The position numbers were made by a program, and so were the translations under genes. From Tomocerus qinae (taxonomy: Eukaryota > Arthropoda > Collembola > Entomobryomorpha > Tomoceridae), in the NCBI GenBank assembly GCA_020055645.1, contig CM034547.1, positions 7,115,280 to 7,179,279 on the forward strand: 64,000 bases of DNA, given 5' to 3'. Shown piece after piece: positions 23,527-35,915 of the stretch (positions are counted from its first letter, which is position 1; every line of letters starts with the position of its first letter). The notes below the pieces were generated by a model, which was not told where the DNA came from, made no database searches, and saw only the letters and a list, made by a program, of their open reading frames with translations.

Positions 23527-25130
23527 TACTTTTTTTAGTATGCTCTAAAAATATTTTAATTTTATTATTGTTCATACTATAGAAATCACACCCCGGGGGC
23601 TACAAGGCTGCATAATTTTCTTTAGGCGATCCATAATGAGCCACTGTGTTCATAGGACTAAAACCTTTTGCTGTCTATAAAATCAAACATTCATTCTGCT
23701 TTAAAAAATAGGTGAATTCAATTTACATACAAATAAGTGCCAACGATTTTCAAAATACGATGGAGATGTAAAGGTATAAAGGAGAAAAGCCATGGGTTCA
23801 TTAATGTAGGATATCCATAATCTGTAATATTATCAAGAATAGTCAAAGGACAATACAGTCATAATTAATATGATACGAAGCCGTATTTCCTGAAATCCAG
23901 CCAATAACCCCAAAGGTTCCAGTTAGTCTCTGCCTGCTAACAAGAAGTTTTCAAGTGAGACAAGATGTACCTACTTAAAAATTCTATGTAAGGATATTAG
24001 GGTAATAGTTTAGTTTTGTTCTATTCTAACATATCCTGACCTTTTTTAATCTATATATATGTAAATCAAATCAAATCATTGCTTTATGGCTAAGTTGCAT
24101 CACAAATATCAGAGAATGATACACTATTCTCCTGCCTCAGACATGTATGTGTAGTGCATGTAATGCACAAGATTCAAAATCCTTACTTAAATATACATAG
24201 AGGATTAAAATGCATCAATAATAATAATAATTATAATTATGAATATGGATATATATACATTATACATACATTTTTGTCCGTAATAATTTGATTAATGTAT
24301 TATTACACCTGGTTATTATGAGATTGTCTCGAATGGCATCTATGCAGATTAGATATTATATCATTGTATCAAAGTGCATCTGAATTGAATCTCATGATCA
24401 TTTAAAAAATTGCCTACGAACAATGAGTTTTACCCGTTCTTTCCATAATTAAATTACTTCCAAACACATTAATGACATAACTATAATGACCACAGGGACA
24501 ATTTTGGTGATTTAGCCTTCCGGTTTGGCTGAACTCAACGTAAGTTAAATTATAATTTCTGTCGATAATGTCGAGTCAGGATAGTATTTTGATGTAATTG
24601 TATCGTTGTATTATTATGATTGTACATGACATGTAGGACTTGGTTTGCTTTAGCTGGAGTGCTGGAGTTTATTACAAGTAAAAGTAAGCAAAAGAAGCAA
24701 AAAAAGTTGCCATTGAATTGCACCATTGAATAGAGGGCTTCAGTGTGTAATGTACTGTAGAGTACACCGTACAGTGTACACAATGTATATGTATCATCGT
24801 CTATATAGTACCTATACTGCCTGCATGCAACCTTAGTGCATTATCAGTTGGGTATCTGTGTGGTGTATCCAAACCAAAAAGGAAGATAGATACATTATTA
24901 TAGTCATAGTGGACCGTGGAGTGGACAAGCAAGTGGACCCCAATCCCAAACTAAAAATCAAGAGCACTGGATCAGAATGAGGATGATGGTGATCATTGAT
25001 GACAATGAGATGAATGATTGTTATGGTTTATCCTATAACATTATTTTCGCATTCTATAAAGAATGCATTTTCAATTTCAACTGCTATCTTAACTTCAAAA
25101 AGCCTATATATTATATGTTGCTCCGCCTCC
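23527..25130. other. Intergenic, no supported gene
   Basis: This is AT-rich DNA between the BRO1 gene and the retrotransposon. It shows short trinucleotide runs (AATAATAATAATAAT near 24218) and no coding signal. In particular, no phosphatase-like exon for the BRO1 gene was seen here. Confidence 0.5.
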
Positions 25131-25276
25131 TGACAAAGGAGGGAAAATGAGCGCGAGCGAGCAAAAGAAGAAAGGAAATAAGAGCAAGCAGCCTGCGGAG
25201 AGCGGGGGAAGGAATCAGTGTGCTGTGAGCAGAGCAAGATGAAGCAAGCAGAGCCTTAGATTTGTTGCATTGTAGA

Positions 25277-25420
25277 TGTGTTGCCATTTTAGTGTTTAAT
25301 CAGGATCGCGATAATCGCTCGCACACTAAGGCTAGTAGTAGTTGATCATCAAGTTGAGAGACAGTAGTACAGTAGGCAGTTTAAAATAACTTTGAGTCAA
25401 AGAACTTGGCTCCATTACAT
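25277..25420 (+). repeat. LTR-like repeat, left copy
   Basis: Contains GTTGCCATTTTAGTGTTTAATC, then ATAATCGCTCGCACACTAAGG, CTAGTAGTAGTTGATCATCA, a stretch with AGTAGTACAGTAGGCAGTT, and GAGTCAAAGAACTTGGCTCC. The same ordered blocks recur near 31405-31556 and 32470-32595. This is the likely 5' LTR remnant. Confidence 0.6.
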
Positions 25421-26540
25421 GGTCCTCGTCGTCAGTGAACAGTCCTGTAGCAGAAGATTTACGTAGTCAAGAGTCATGGAAGGCCGAAGAAGAAGTAGAA
25501 GATTGGAGGGTACAAAACCAGAGTTCGACAGTTTACCACCTGTGTTGGACATTTGTTGTGTTTAATCAGATATAAAGAAGATGATGATGTCAGTATTCCA
25601 CCATCTTCTCACACACTCAATAACCATCAAGTCATGCAAAATGCAGTTTGGTTGATGCAGTTCTCTGAAGAAGAATCGCTCGCATCACAAAGAAACTAGT
25701 AGCAAGTTGATCATCAACCGTCTGAACCCAAAGCCAAAGCAATGGAAGAGCAACATGAGTAGTAGTAGGCGAAGAAATTGGACTCTGAGCTGTTGGAGTT
25801 GAAAAATAAACAGGAGCGTGTAAAATTGAAACAGGAGTTGGAGATGGTAAGAATAGAAGACGAAAGAGCAAATTCACAATATCTTGGAAGCGAAGACGAA
25901 GAAGATGGATTACGTAGCACCTGAGAGTCATGAAGGCCGAAGAAGAATAAAGTTAAGGAGGGTCTCCAGAAGGACATCCAGAGTTCGACAGTTTACCTAA
26001 CTCACGGGGATGGACATCCACAGTTGTTGTCAAAGGAGCAGATAGTGTGAAAGAAGATGATGATGTCATCTGTATTCCACCATCTTCTCACACCCAATAC
26101 AGTACCATCAATGATCATGCAACAATGCAGTTCGTGGTTGAAGACATCGCAGTCATCTCTGAAGAAGAAGAAATAAAAGTAATGGCCCGTCAGAAATCTA
26201 GAGCAAGTGACTATTTGCCGGCACGTCTTGGAGACCTCACCAAAGCCAAGCAATATTTGAGGAGACAACCATGAGTTGGATACACAGATTTTGACAATAT
26301 CTGCGCGGAAGAAATTGGACTTCGAAGCTGTAGGAAGATTGTTAAAAATAAACAGATTAGCGTGTATAATTTTAAACAGGAGAAAATTGGACAGATGGTA
26401 AGAATTATTAGACGAAAGTCAGCAAATTCACAGATTTCGAATGTGAAGCGAAGACAAGAAAGGATGGATTTATTCTCTCAGCCAACGAGTTGAGAAGCCA
26501 AGAAGAATAAAGTTTGAAGGTCACATGAATACGCATCCTA

Positions 26541-26900
26541 ATGGAAGCAATTAGTGAAAAGCGCAGTTTCCTTCAAAACCAGATGGTGGAGAGAGACTCG
26601 CAGAAATTGAAGGTGATGTCACATCCACAGGTTTCTCGGAGTGGATGTCGAAAAGAGCAAAGGCAGTGTTTGCTTCGCAGCACCACTGTATTAGAGTCGA
26701 CCCCAAGCCTCGCGAAAGGTGAGAAGAAAAACAGTCCCGAAGATGATCGACGAGGACAGCCAACAATCTCGTCATTGGCTTTATCCGTTGGAGCTCAAGA
26801 AAAGGAAGAAATCTATTAAATGTTGCGAGTTTGAGGCCTGAAAATCACGATACACCCGTTTGTGCCGTAAGTTCCGCAAATTGACTACTTTGCCAGAAAT
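26541..26900 (+). pseudogene. gag/zinc-knuckle block, register 1 (damaged copy)
   Basis: This block is a damaged version of 27291-27660: both share TTAGAGTCGACCCCAAGCCT, ACGACGAGGACAGCCAA, GGCTTTATCCGTTG and the zinc-knuckle stretch around AAATGTTGCGAGTTT. Small insertions and deletions break the frame. It has extra blocks not seen in the other copy. Confidence 0.6.
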
Positions 26901-27149
26901 GGAAGTGGACTGACCCACCATAATGAATATGCTATGTTCATCAGCCATTTCAGAGGTGATGATAAACAACCACAGCTTGTGGATGACACAGATCATTTGA
27001 CAATCATCTGCCGGTTACGAAAAAGTTTAAAGATAGCTGTAAAGCCGTAGAAGATTGTTAAATCACAGAAAACAGAAGCAGATATAATTTTAACCCTGGC
27101 AGTTAGCTCCACACAACTTTTGGATCAGCCGGAAGAAATAACTAATTCA

Positions 27150-27270
27150 GTTCACTTGAGGATTTTGCAGACATTGAATGGCCCAAAGGGTGAAATAAAT
27201 ATTTACGCTTTGTTGGATGATGCGTCAACCGTCACATTGCTGGATTCAAAAGTTGCTGATACACATGAAT
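27150..27270 (+). pseudogene. BEL/Pao aspartic protease fragment
   Basis: A plus-strand frame reads YALLDDASTVTLLDSKVAD, the form of the retroelement aspartic protease active-site strand (LLDDAST for the usual D-T/S-G). A second, shuffled copy of the same block lies at about 28046-28102. No full protease frame survives. Confidence 0.6.
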
Positions 27271-27378
27271 AATGCATGGGCCCTAATGGAAAGGACTTCA
27301 CATGAAGTTTCCTTCAACGTGAAGCCAGATGGGGATCCACAATCAAAATTGAAGGTGATGTCACATTAAGATTTCTCG

Positions 27379-27657
27379 GTGTTAGTGAAAATTTGTCGAA
27401 AAGATGAAAATGAGAAGTTTGCTCTGCCGACCTTCGTATTAGAGTCGACCCCAAGCCTCGCGATAGGTGAGAAGAAAAAACCTGAAGATAATAAACGACG
27501 AGGACAGCCAAAGGATCTCGTCTTGGCTTTATCCGTTGCTACCGAAGAAAAGGAAGAAGCTCCTATTAAATGTTGCGAGTTTTGTGGCCTGAAAAACCAC
27601 GATACACCCGTGTGCCGTAAGTTCACGGCCCAAGTGGTATTAACATTCAAAGGATGA
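27379..27657 (+). pseudogene. gag nucleocapsid-like zinc-knuckle fragment
   Basis: An open frame of about 90 codons carries a lysine- and glutamate-rich stretch, then CCEFCGLKNHDTPVCRKF. The spacing C-X2-C-X4-H-X4-C is that of a CCHC knuckle, found at the gag C-terminus of BEL/Pao elements. The frame stops at 27657. It is the best-preserved of the gag blocks. Confidence 0.65.
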
Positions 27658-28860
27658 GAAACTTACCACGTCAGACATGAAGATGAACAGAATATGTACA
27701 AACTCGTGAAGGATTCCTACAGCACCGACAAGTTTCTGGAGTGAAAGCGTTCAAACTTTACCGAAGTCACAACGAGACTGCAAATCGTTTCATCATCGTT
27801 GTTACACCGAAGACAACTAGGAGAATAGCCAGAACGTTGGGAGCTTACTGCTAGAAAAAAGAAGATATATCTCTACCTGCAGCAGTAAATCCAACGCGCT
27901 GAATCGTTTATCACAATGGAAAGATGGATCGTAATCCAGAGTTTGCCACAACTCTACATAGCAAAAATTGAGGAGTACGTCACTGGATTTGTCAGACATT
28001 GGCGGGCCCAAAGTGGTGAAATAAATCAATTTAGGACTTGGTACTTTGTTGCCTCATGATGCGTCAACTGTCACATTGCTGGGATTCAAAGTTGGCTGAT
28101 ACTATTGGACTGGATGGGCAGCAAGGAAAGGACTTCACATAAGTTTTATTGACGCCAACTCTGCACTGGAGTGCTAGCCAAGGATTCCGCCAAGGGCAAA
28201 TTGGGTTTACAGTTAAGATTCGTGGTGTTAAAGGAGAAAATTTGGTGTGAAAGAAGATGTGAGAAGTTCTGCCGACCTTCGTTTGTTGCCTCAGACAGTC
28301 AATATGGAGAAACTCTCAAGAAAGTGGAATGACATTTGAAGGACCTGTTCACCATCGATTCTGTCACAGCCGCAGTGCCACTAATGCTAATTTCCGGAGA
28401 AGACCAATGATAAGTTCATCGGCATTATCGTCGACGATTATCTCGATGGAGTCCTTTGAACACCAAGAATGAAGCAGTACACTAATGCAGGGATGCGGTA
28501 GTTCACGGCCCAAGTGGTATTAAATTGTAAACTGGAGTTGCAGCTCAGCCGTCAGACATGAAGATGAAGATTTGTACAACACTCGTGAAACGAAGACTAA
28601 AAATCCTACAGTTTACCGGTTTTGGAGCTGAAAGTTGTTCAAACTTTACCGAAGTCAGCTAACGAGACCAGAGCGTTGGATATCGTTGTAAAAGACAACT
28701 CAAGATGAACTAGGAGAATGGACAGAAGCGTCCAACCAAACGTGAAGAAGGTGTTCATGTCGCTGGAAATCCACTGAAGATATATCTCTACCTGCCGTAC
28801 ATAGTGAAAGCCAGAATTTTATTTGCAGGACAATGGAGCGAAGTGGAATCGTAATCAGAG

Positions 28861-29097
28861 TTGCCAAACTCACGGATATACAAGTTGTCAAATGGAGAAG
28901 TTGGTTTGTACGGAAATTGGAAGCCAAACAAATCAATCCCTAGGACTTGGTACTCTAGACTTTTCGCGCAGATGTCATTCAACCCGAACAAGCCGGGGAA
29001 AGTTCGGCTAGTCTTTGATGCAGCAGCAAAAAGTAATGGCGTAAGTCTAAATGATGTTTTAATTGGGCCAGATCGAGTTCTCTGCCTGGAGTGCTAG
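28861..29097 (+). pseudogene. BEL/Pao reverse transcriptase fragment
   Basis: A 78-codon plus-strand frame contains [17 protein letters not shown] followed by [14 protein letters not shown], the conserved start of the BEL/Pao reverse transcriptase fingers. Downstream RT motifs, including the catalytic YxDD box, are not seen in frame. The preceding sequence (about 28690-28870) shares blocks with 27810-27960 and 29805-29850. Confidence 0.75.
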
Positions 29098-30089
29098 CCG
29101 ATGACAATTCCGCCAAGGGCAAATTGGGTTTAGCGGAGACATAGCGACTGTGTTACTTTGAAAAGTTGCTGTCGGAAAGAAGATCAGTGCGCGCAGCAGT
29201 TCTGTGCTATGGAGGAAGTGACCAGATAGAGAAGCCTTTGACGTCCTACGAGTGGTGAAATGACGTTTGGAGCCAACCTTGATTCACCATCGCTGGCCCA
29301 AATTGTCAAAAACAAGAACGCTATGGAGTTTGAAGACGAATTTCCAGTCAGTCGGATTTCTCAAGTACCAAAGCAGATAGTTCATCGGTCCAGAATTATG
29401 TCGACGATTATCTCGAGTGGAGCAAACACGAAGAATGAAGCAGTAAAAAGAAGGAGGGGAGTCCTCCTCTGGGAATATGAAGAAACGGAGGTCGTGAATT
29501 TGACAGTTATAGTAGAATCGTCGCTGCCAGATGTCGTTAAATTCAGCCGATGGATTAAAGAAATTTGCTCACCGGGTGGATGCTCCGTTTCGTCAACAAT
29601 TAAGAAGACTAAACGACATCTAGAATTGAAGAAGGGCAGCTGCCAGCAGAACGCATTTTGGAAGCTTACACTGGGACCCCAACAAAGATGAGTTGTACTT
29701 TGCGTGTAAGTTTCCAGAAAATTCAAGATGAACTGGTGAATGGATTCCAAGGATTTGCCGAAAAACGTGAAGTCGTTTGTTGCGTGTTCATGTCCAGTTC
29801 TGTTCGACCCACTGGGATTTCTTTCGCCGTACATAGTGAAAGCCAGAATTTTATTTCAACAAATCTGGCGAAGTTCACAAAGGACCTGCGGATTTTGGAT
29901 CAGAAGCACCCGTTGACCCGACTACTTATTATGTATCATCATAGAATTAGCAGTTGACACAGTGGGAAGGGACTACGTCCAATCAAATTCCCAGCAGCAA
30001 ATACTCCAGATTTTGAATGGTCGTGCAGCAGTATGTCATTCAGTGTGTGGAGGTCATGCCAGTTATGCCAGTGAATAAGGCGAAGCCAC

Positions 30090-30480
30090 TTTTTCCCGAA
30101 ATGGCTCCACTGCCAGCTGTAAGAGTGACTAGACCAAGTCGCCCATTCACTGTTGTGGTGTGGACTACTTTGGTCCCATGGAAGTCACCATAGGACGTCG
30201 ACATGAAAAACGGTATGGCGTATTATTTACATGCCTATCCGTCAGAGCTGTACACCGGAGATTGTGTGGCCTCTGCGTTCAGATGCCGACTCGGCTATAA
30301 GGCCATTCGACGATTTATTGTCGAGTGGGTTGCCCGGAAAAATTGTACTGGAGACAATGGTAACCTTGATTCTTGGCATTGGAGTTCCGAACGAGAATTG
30401 AAACTCAACGTTGCAGATGACCAGCACGAAGTTCCAGTCAGTCGTTATCTGCCAGCAGAGGTATCGAGTGGGTCCAGAAT
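30090..30480 (+). pseudogene. BEL/Pao integrase core fragment
   Basis: In shifting plus-strand frames one reads [13 protein letters not shown] near 30161, the start of the integrase catalytic core of BEL elements, and further core-like pieces downstream (AIRRFIVEW near 30300). Small indels interrupt the frame repeatedly. Parts recur at about 31080-31300 in a braided form. Confidence 0.65.
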
Positions 30481-30654
30481 TTTATGAAACTTCTGGGCCT
30501 CATTTCGGAGGGTCCTGGGAGCGTCTAGTGAGCTCAGTGAAGATATCTTCTGAAGGCTAATTTGAATGAAACGTGCCCCCGAAGGTCGTGAGATTTGCAA
30601 ACAGTTATAGTAGAATCGTCGCTGCCAGATGTCGTAAATGGAAGACCTCTCACT

Positions 30655-30720
30655 CACTCAGTGGATCCCGAAGACTTGTACTGCCTGACACCTAATCATT
30701 TTCTGTTGGGTCAACAATTG
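30655..30720 (+). pseudogene. Integrase C-terminal region piece (DPEDLYCLTPNHFLLG)
   Basis: Plus-strand translation gives DPEDLYCLTPNHF, typical of the conserved segment after the BEL integrase core. A diverged second copy of this DNA lies at about 31700-31745. Confidence 0.55.
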
Positions 30721-31404
30721 TAAGAAGAAAACGAGCATTCGGAGAATTGAAGCCAAGGGAGCTTGCTGTCGCGGAAAGGAAGTTAGTGCAGCAAAGGCCA
30801 AGTCTGGCGAATCAGTTTTGGAGACGGTGGTACGAGTTAGCTGCTTTGAATAACCAAGGACTTTGCCGAAAAGAAGTCGTTTGTTGCGAGTCCAGTTCTA
30901 ATAGCTGATGGGAATCTATACCTCGCAATACATGGAAGAAATGTGAATTCATCCTGGAGAGCTGGAGTGTAGTTGACATTAAGCGATCAACTGCGATTTT
31001 GGATCAGAAGCACCCGTTGAAAGTATGCGTCTTGGATGTTGGATCATCATAAACTGTCAGGACTACAGTGGGAGGCGCAGTGCTCAATCGAAATTCGCAG
31101 CAAATACTGGAAATTTTGAATGGTCGTGCAGCAGTAGACAGTGTGTGGAGGTCATGCCTCCTGACAAGGAGGGAAAATGAAGGCGAAGCCACTTTTTCCC
31201 GAAATGGCTCCACTGCCAGCTGTAAGAGCCTGCGGAGAGCGGGGGAAGTCGCCCATTCAGTGTGCTGTGGACTACTTTGAGTCAAGAGGAAGTCAACATA
31301 TGACGTTGGCAGAGTGAAGTGCTATTAGATTTGTTGCATTGTACACCCGGAGATTGCGGCCTCTTAAACCGATTTATCAATTTTATTCATTTTTATTAAC
31401 CTGT

Positions 31405-31556
31405 GTTGCCATTTTAGTGTTTAATCAAATAAAAGTACACTAATTAATCACAAATAAAAAGATCAGTGATTTTGGCATAATCGCTCGCACACTAAGGCTA
31501 GTAGTAGTTGATCATCAACCGTTGACCTATCCATGACACTTAGTAGTACAGTAGGT
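31405..31556 (+). repeat. LTR-like repeat, internal copy
   Basis: Repeats the blocks of the left LTR-like copy (GTTGCCATTTTAGTGTTTAA; CATAATCGCTCGCACACTAAGG) and then GTTGACCTATCCATGACACT, which is shared with the right copy at 32470. It lies between integrase-derived pieces, where an LTR would not normally be, and is part of the scrambling. Confidence 0.55.
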
Positions 31557-31954
31557 TGGCAGCTGGAGCTCGAGTAAGTAGGTTGTGTGCATTTGTGTCT
31601 CCGAGATTTTTGTTAAATTGTTAAGTTAAAAGTGTGTCTTGAGTAAAATTCTTGGTCTCTGTGTGTTCCGTGTCGTAAATGTCGTAAAAAGACCTCTCAC
31701 TCACTTATCAGTGGATCCCGAAGACTTGGACTGCCTGACATAATGCTGTTTCTGTTGGGTAACCACATGGCAAAAGTTCTTGTAAAGAAAATGGTTGTGG
31801 ATCTTGCTCGGATAGCAGTGGAGATGTATCACAGGCTCGCTGGAGTCAGGGGGCGACGTGAGTGCGGCGGCTGTACTTACCTAGTTTAACCAGATACGAA
31901 CCAATTGGCAAATAACTTTCCAGTAAAACCAATCGAGATAAACTGCTCGTGCTA

Positions 31955-32110
31955 ATAGGCTGATGGGAATCATACCAGCAATACATGGCCTAGAGGAATC
32001 GTCACGCAGATTTATCCTGGAGGAGATGGAGTAATTCGTAGCGTTGACATTAAGACATCAACTGGAGTTCTTCGAAGACCAGTGGTGAAATATTCTTGGA
32101 TAGTTAAAAG
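31955..32110 (+). pseudogene. Integrase C-terminal (DUF5641-like) fragment
   Basis: A short plus-strand frame reads PRGIVTQIYPGGDGVIRSVD and then IKTSTGVLRRPVVKYSWI. This is the conserved end of the BEL/Pao polyprotein. It is the last recognisable coding piece before the right LTR-like repeat. A scrambled version lies at about 30903-31010. Confidence 0.65.
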
Positions 32111-32280
32111 AAATAGGGACACACGGAGGGCAAATGCACACACATTGTATTATCTGTCAACGTTAAATCTACGAACTGCCGGTTGCCAACCCCCAAGTAT
32201 AAGAATACTTTGGGTAACATCTGTAAGTGTTTAGATTCCGCTGTCTAATAATATAACAAATTATTATATTGAACATTGAT

Positions 32281-32386
32281 AATATAACAAATTAAAGTGT
32301 GAGAAATGTGATTATAATAACTGAATTGAAAATATATAAACTAAATTAAACATTTATAATATAACAAATTAAAGTGTGTGAAATGT
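32281..32386 (+). repeat. 77-bp-spaced direct repeat
   Basis: AATATAACAAATTAAAGTGT followed by G(A/T)GAAATGT occurs at 32281 and again at 32358. A shorter relative (AATATAACAAATTATTATA) precedes them near 32249. They lie just before the right LTR-like repeat. Confidence 0.6.
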
Positions 32387-32469
32387 AACATGAATACTCA
32401 AAAAATTAAAATACTTAATTCAATGTCACTCTAAATGATTATGTAAAACATTCGAACTTGTGATTATAT

Positions 32470-32595
32470 GGCATAATCGCTCGCACACTAAGGCTAGTAG
32501 TAGTTGATCATCAACCGTTGACCTATCCATGACACTTAGTAGTACAGTAGGCAGTTAAAATATTTTGGAGTCAAAAGAACTTGGCTCCAATACAT
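32470..32595 (+). repeat. LTR-like repeat, right copy
   Basis: Contains CATAATCGCTCGCACACTAAGG, then GTTGACCTATCCATGACACT, AGTAGTACAGTAGGCAGTT and GAGTCAAAAGAACTTGGCTCC, in the same order as the left copy at 25311-25420. This is the likely 3' LTR remnant, and I take its end as the right boundary of the element. Confidence 0.6.
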
Positions 32596-32600
32596 TATAT

Positions 32601-35600
32601 TTTACTACCTTATATTGCGGTATAAACATGAAAACGTTTTAAGTCAAGACTTCAAGACTGGGTTGCATGAATCTCTGACTTCCAATGCAATGCAATGTAG
32701 TAAATCTTAATTTTACACAGTTATCTTGCTTGCCAGCTATTGGCCTATACGTGCCTTGTCAAGTCCTAAGTCATTATAGCTCTTTCAGAGACAAGTTACT
32801 CAAAGTAAAAGGCTGAAAGCGTTTCTACCACTTAAATATAGAAAGAAATACGTAAATTGCATGCATGATTGAAATCAATTAGAAAATCATTTTTTATTAT
32901 TATTTTTTATTCTAATAAACAGTTTACCTTTATTTACAAATTTTTACAAGTAATAGTAATTATAAGGAAGGAAGACAAAAAGTTTAAAAACAGTTAAATT
33001 TCACTCAATGTGTCCTATTGATTATTTTTCGCCCTAATTCCCATACCCTGTAATCATTTAATTGTGAAATCGAGATACACTTTAAAACAGTATAAAATGA
33101 AAGCTGTTTGGTGAAAGTGGTTTTTCCTTTTTCCGAACAAGTACCGTTTGCAACTTTCACCAAAGGGAAAAGTTTAAGTTTAGTTTTTAAAAACTGCGCT
33201 CCGACTAACTTTTGGTTTAGAGTTTAAAGATGCGACATGAAAAATACCAACACACATAATATTATTAGTTCCTCAATATTTGCCATAATATTGAATTTGG
33301 AAAAAAATACTCTATTCTATAATAAATAGCATCAACTTAAAATTCGAGTTAAAAACTGAAGATTTATCGCATTTCCGAGCACGGTATCCCTCTGCTGATG
33401 GCTGATAAGGGAAAGGGGTATTTATTTACGTGGGGCGAGGAGAATAAGAGGTGCGTTTCATTCGTTCCGTTGAGCGCACACAGAATGAAAGGAACAATGC
33501 AATGTAACGAGCATACTGGAGGTAGCAGTTGAACGAGAAAGGATGGCTCAGTATTCCCATATTTGGAATTATTGGTCTCTACGAACGTTAATAATAATAA
33601 TAAATATTGACTTCTTGAGCACAGAAGTTTTTTGCTAATTATTGGTTTCTCATTCAGCCATTCTTTCTATATTTCAGTAATCAATTTTAAAATTGTTTCA
33701 AAATTATCGTTTAGTTTTAGTAGTAAAGTTTTTACTACAAAGCTGAAGCTAAAAGTTGTGTTGTCAGTTGTAATTAAGTGAGCACGAACAGTACTGTGGA
33801 AGAAATTCAACGTTATCTGCGGACAGTGAGTCACTGCAGTCAAACTGTCAAATGAAATTCCAAATTATCAACAAGCTACAAATATAAACGTATGTACAAA
33901 TAATAATTTACAAATACTATTAAACACAGTCAGTATAGATTCTAGATAGATAATAAATTATTAATTATTATGAACGAGGTTTAAAAATGGATAGAAACTT
34001 TCTTTATATTTACGGCCTAATTGTATGCAAACCGCAACCTTTTATTTAGAATTTTTGATTTGATTATGTTTTTCTAAAAGTTGCATATTTAAGTTACATG
34101 TTACATCTTTATTTTTTGTTTTTTGGCCATCACATGTGCACTTAAATGTTACTACCAATACCAACTACATACAACATGACATAATGAAAAGAATTTTATC
34201 AAATCCCAAGATATCAGCTGTCCGCCACGAGAATCCTTCCATTATTGTAGATTGTAACATTTTAGTGTAGTAAACTTATACTTATGTCTATCTAGCAGGT
34301 GTTATTGATTTTCTTGTGTCTACAGTGTCTAGTATCTTCGATCTTAATATCACTTACTTTATAACTTAAGTTACTGCATGCATGACTGCTCCTTCTAACT
34401 GAAATTGGACTGTTGATTTACCTTTATGTGTACGACATAAAACGAGATTGATAAGTCATAAGTTGACTTTATATTATTTTAATAATATATTAATGCTACT
34501 ACGGCCAAATTGCCACTTAGGGATTGTGACTGGTGGGATAAAAATAATATTGTTTATATGTGACAGGCATATAGCTGATAGAAAAATTTTGTTTTCTATA
34601 TTATTTGTCTAGTAAATACAAAGTTTAAAGTAGTAGAAAGTACAACCCTAATTTCCCTTTAAATTGTATGTGAGGCCAATAATTTATACAGCATAAAATA
34701 CCTAATGCCTCGTCAATCAGCCTACATTGAGTGTTTCTATTTTAAGTTAATCGTGTGCAAATAACTTATTTTGGATTTAAGTCACTGTTTCTCATAATGT
34801 GCCCCTTCTACAAATTATAGGAAAAATCTTCTAGCTCATAATTCCCGTTGAGTTCAAGTTCAAGCTCCATTTCCAACTCCTTGCTCGATGAATCATTCTT
34901 TGCTGGCTTCCCTGACGCGCAATCTGTCTACAGTTTACTGCTATTCTACAATGTAGGTTAGTACAGTTAAAATATTTTTATTTCAATTTTATTAATTAGA
35001 GCAAATGTCTAGGCTTTGCTTGTAGTGAAAATAGTAATCTGCTAAATGCTAATTAAAATGTTGTAGAGCTAGTAGAACTTGACAATTCGTAAATTGACAG
35101 TTGTTACTTACTGAGTAGGCATATACTTCGTGAAGGATTGATACAAAATAACATTATGCATTTGTATTATAATTTTGCAATTTTCATTTATGTCAAGATT
35201 CAAGTCTGTTTCGCTATCAAAAATGTACCTAGTATTAATGCAGAGTGTGAAGTGTGAACATCTAAACATCTTGTGTTTGATATAATGGAGTGTGTATTAA
35301 TATAATACACTTCTTCAATCAATTAATTGACCTTCATTCATTGTCATTACAGTAGAAATGCTAAGGTATATTTTAATATCTTATTGATATTTTTTCAAAA
35401 CAGATAGTTAAAACCAAAAACTGGTAGAAACCTGTATTTTTCATTCCCTATAGTATTCGGAGGCTGCAGAAATATTATACAGATTGGATCATAATATTAT
35501 TACTATTTTGAAAATTTTGATATTCAACAGGCTCTCTAATGTTTCTAGAATCGCTATGGAAATTTCCCTTTACTGGAAAAAACATATATCCGATATTTTT

Positions 35601-35915
35601 ACAGGAACTTTAGCTAATAAATGTGCTGTGAAAGCAAAAGGGAGGGCATGCAAATTATTGTTATATGAGCTTGTTACAAAATGATGAAGTTAGAATAATA
35701 ATTTGAAAACCATTTTTAATAGCACAAAAGAAGGAAGGACTATGAAGAAAATTCATGTTCGAGCAACCCGTTTTTCTTCAATGTACTTCCATGTAAATGA
35801 TTGTGAGAGTAAACTCTTCAGATTTTACCACTAATCGCTTAATTGTAAGAACAGACTTTTTATGGTGAAGTGTTGAATTGAAAAGTGAAGTTTGAAAAGT
35901 GTATCGTGTGGGATA
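32601..35915 (+). other. Upstream region and probable 5' UTR of Spire
   Basis: No coding exon is supported here. A weak acceptor-like stretch (CTCTTCAG at about 35813-35820) could begin the exon that carries the Spire start codon. A 66-codon open frame at 35484-35684 lies upstream and is not in a convincing context. The promoter is not identified. Confidence 0.35.

Larger units (their letters stand above)
25130..32600 (+). mobile_element. Degraded BEL/Pao LTR retrotransposon, scrambled
   Basis: Pieces of all BEL/Pao modules occur in the usual order on the plus strand: a gag-like acidic and charged region, a zinc knuckle, an aspartic protease, reverse transcriptase, integrase and the integrase C-terminal region, bracketed by LTR-like repeats at 25311-25420 and 32470-32595. 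No module keeps an intact frame; frameshifts and stops are dense. Many blocks of 10-60 bases occur in two or three registers and alternate with blocks from other parts of the element. The length of about 7.4 kb is near that of a full BEL element, so the element may be a consensus or assembly mixture of copies rather than a single decayed one. Confidence 0.8.

Noticed and set aside
29260-29691. Long frames on both strands in the retrotransposon
   Set aside because: They overlap decayed element DNA, and neither gives a continuous retroelement domain; treated as part of the broken element.
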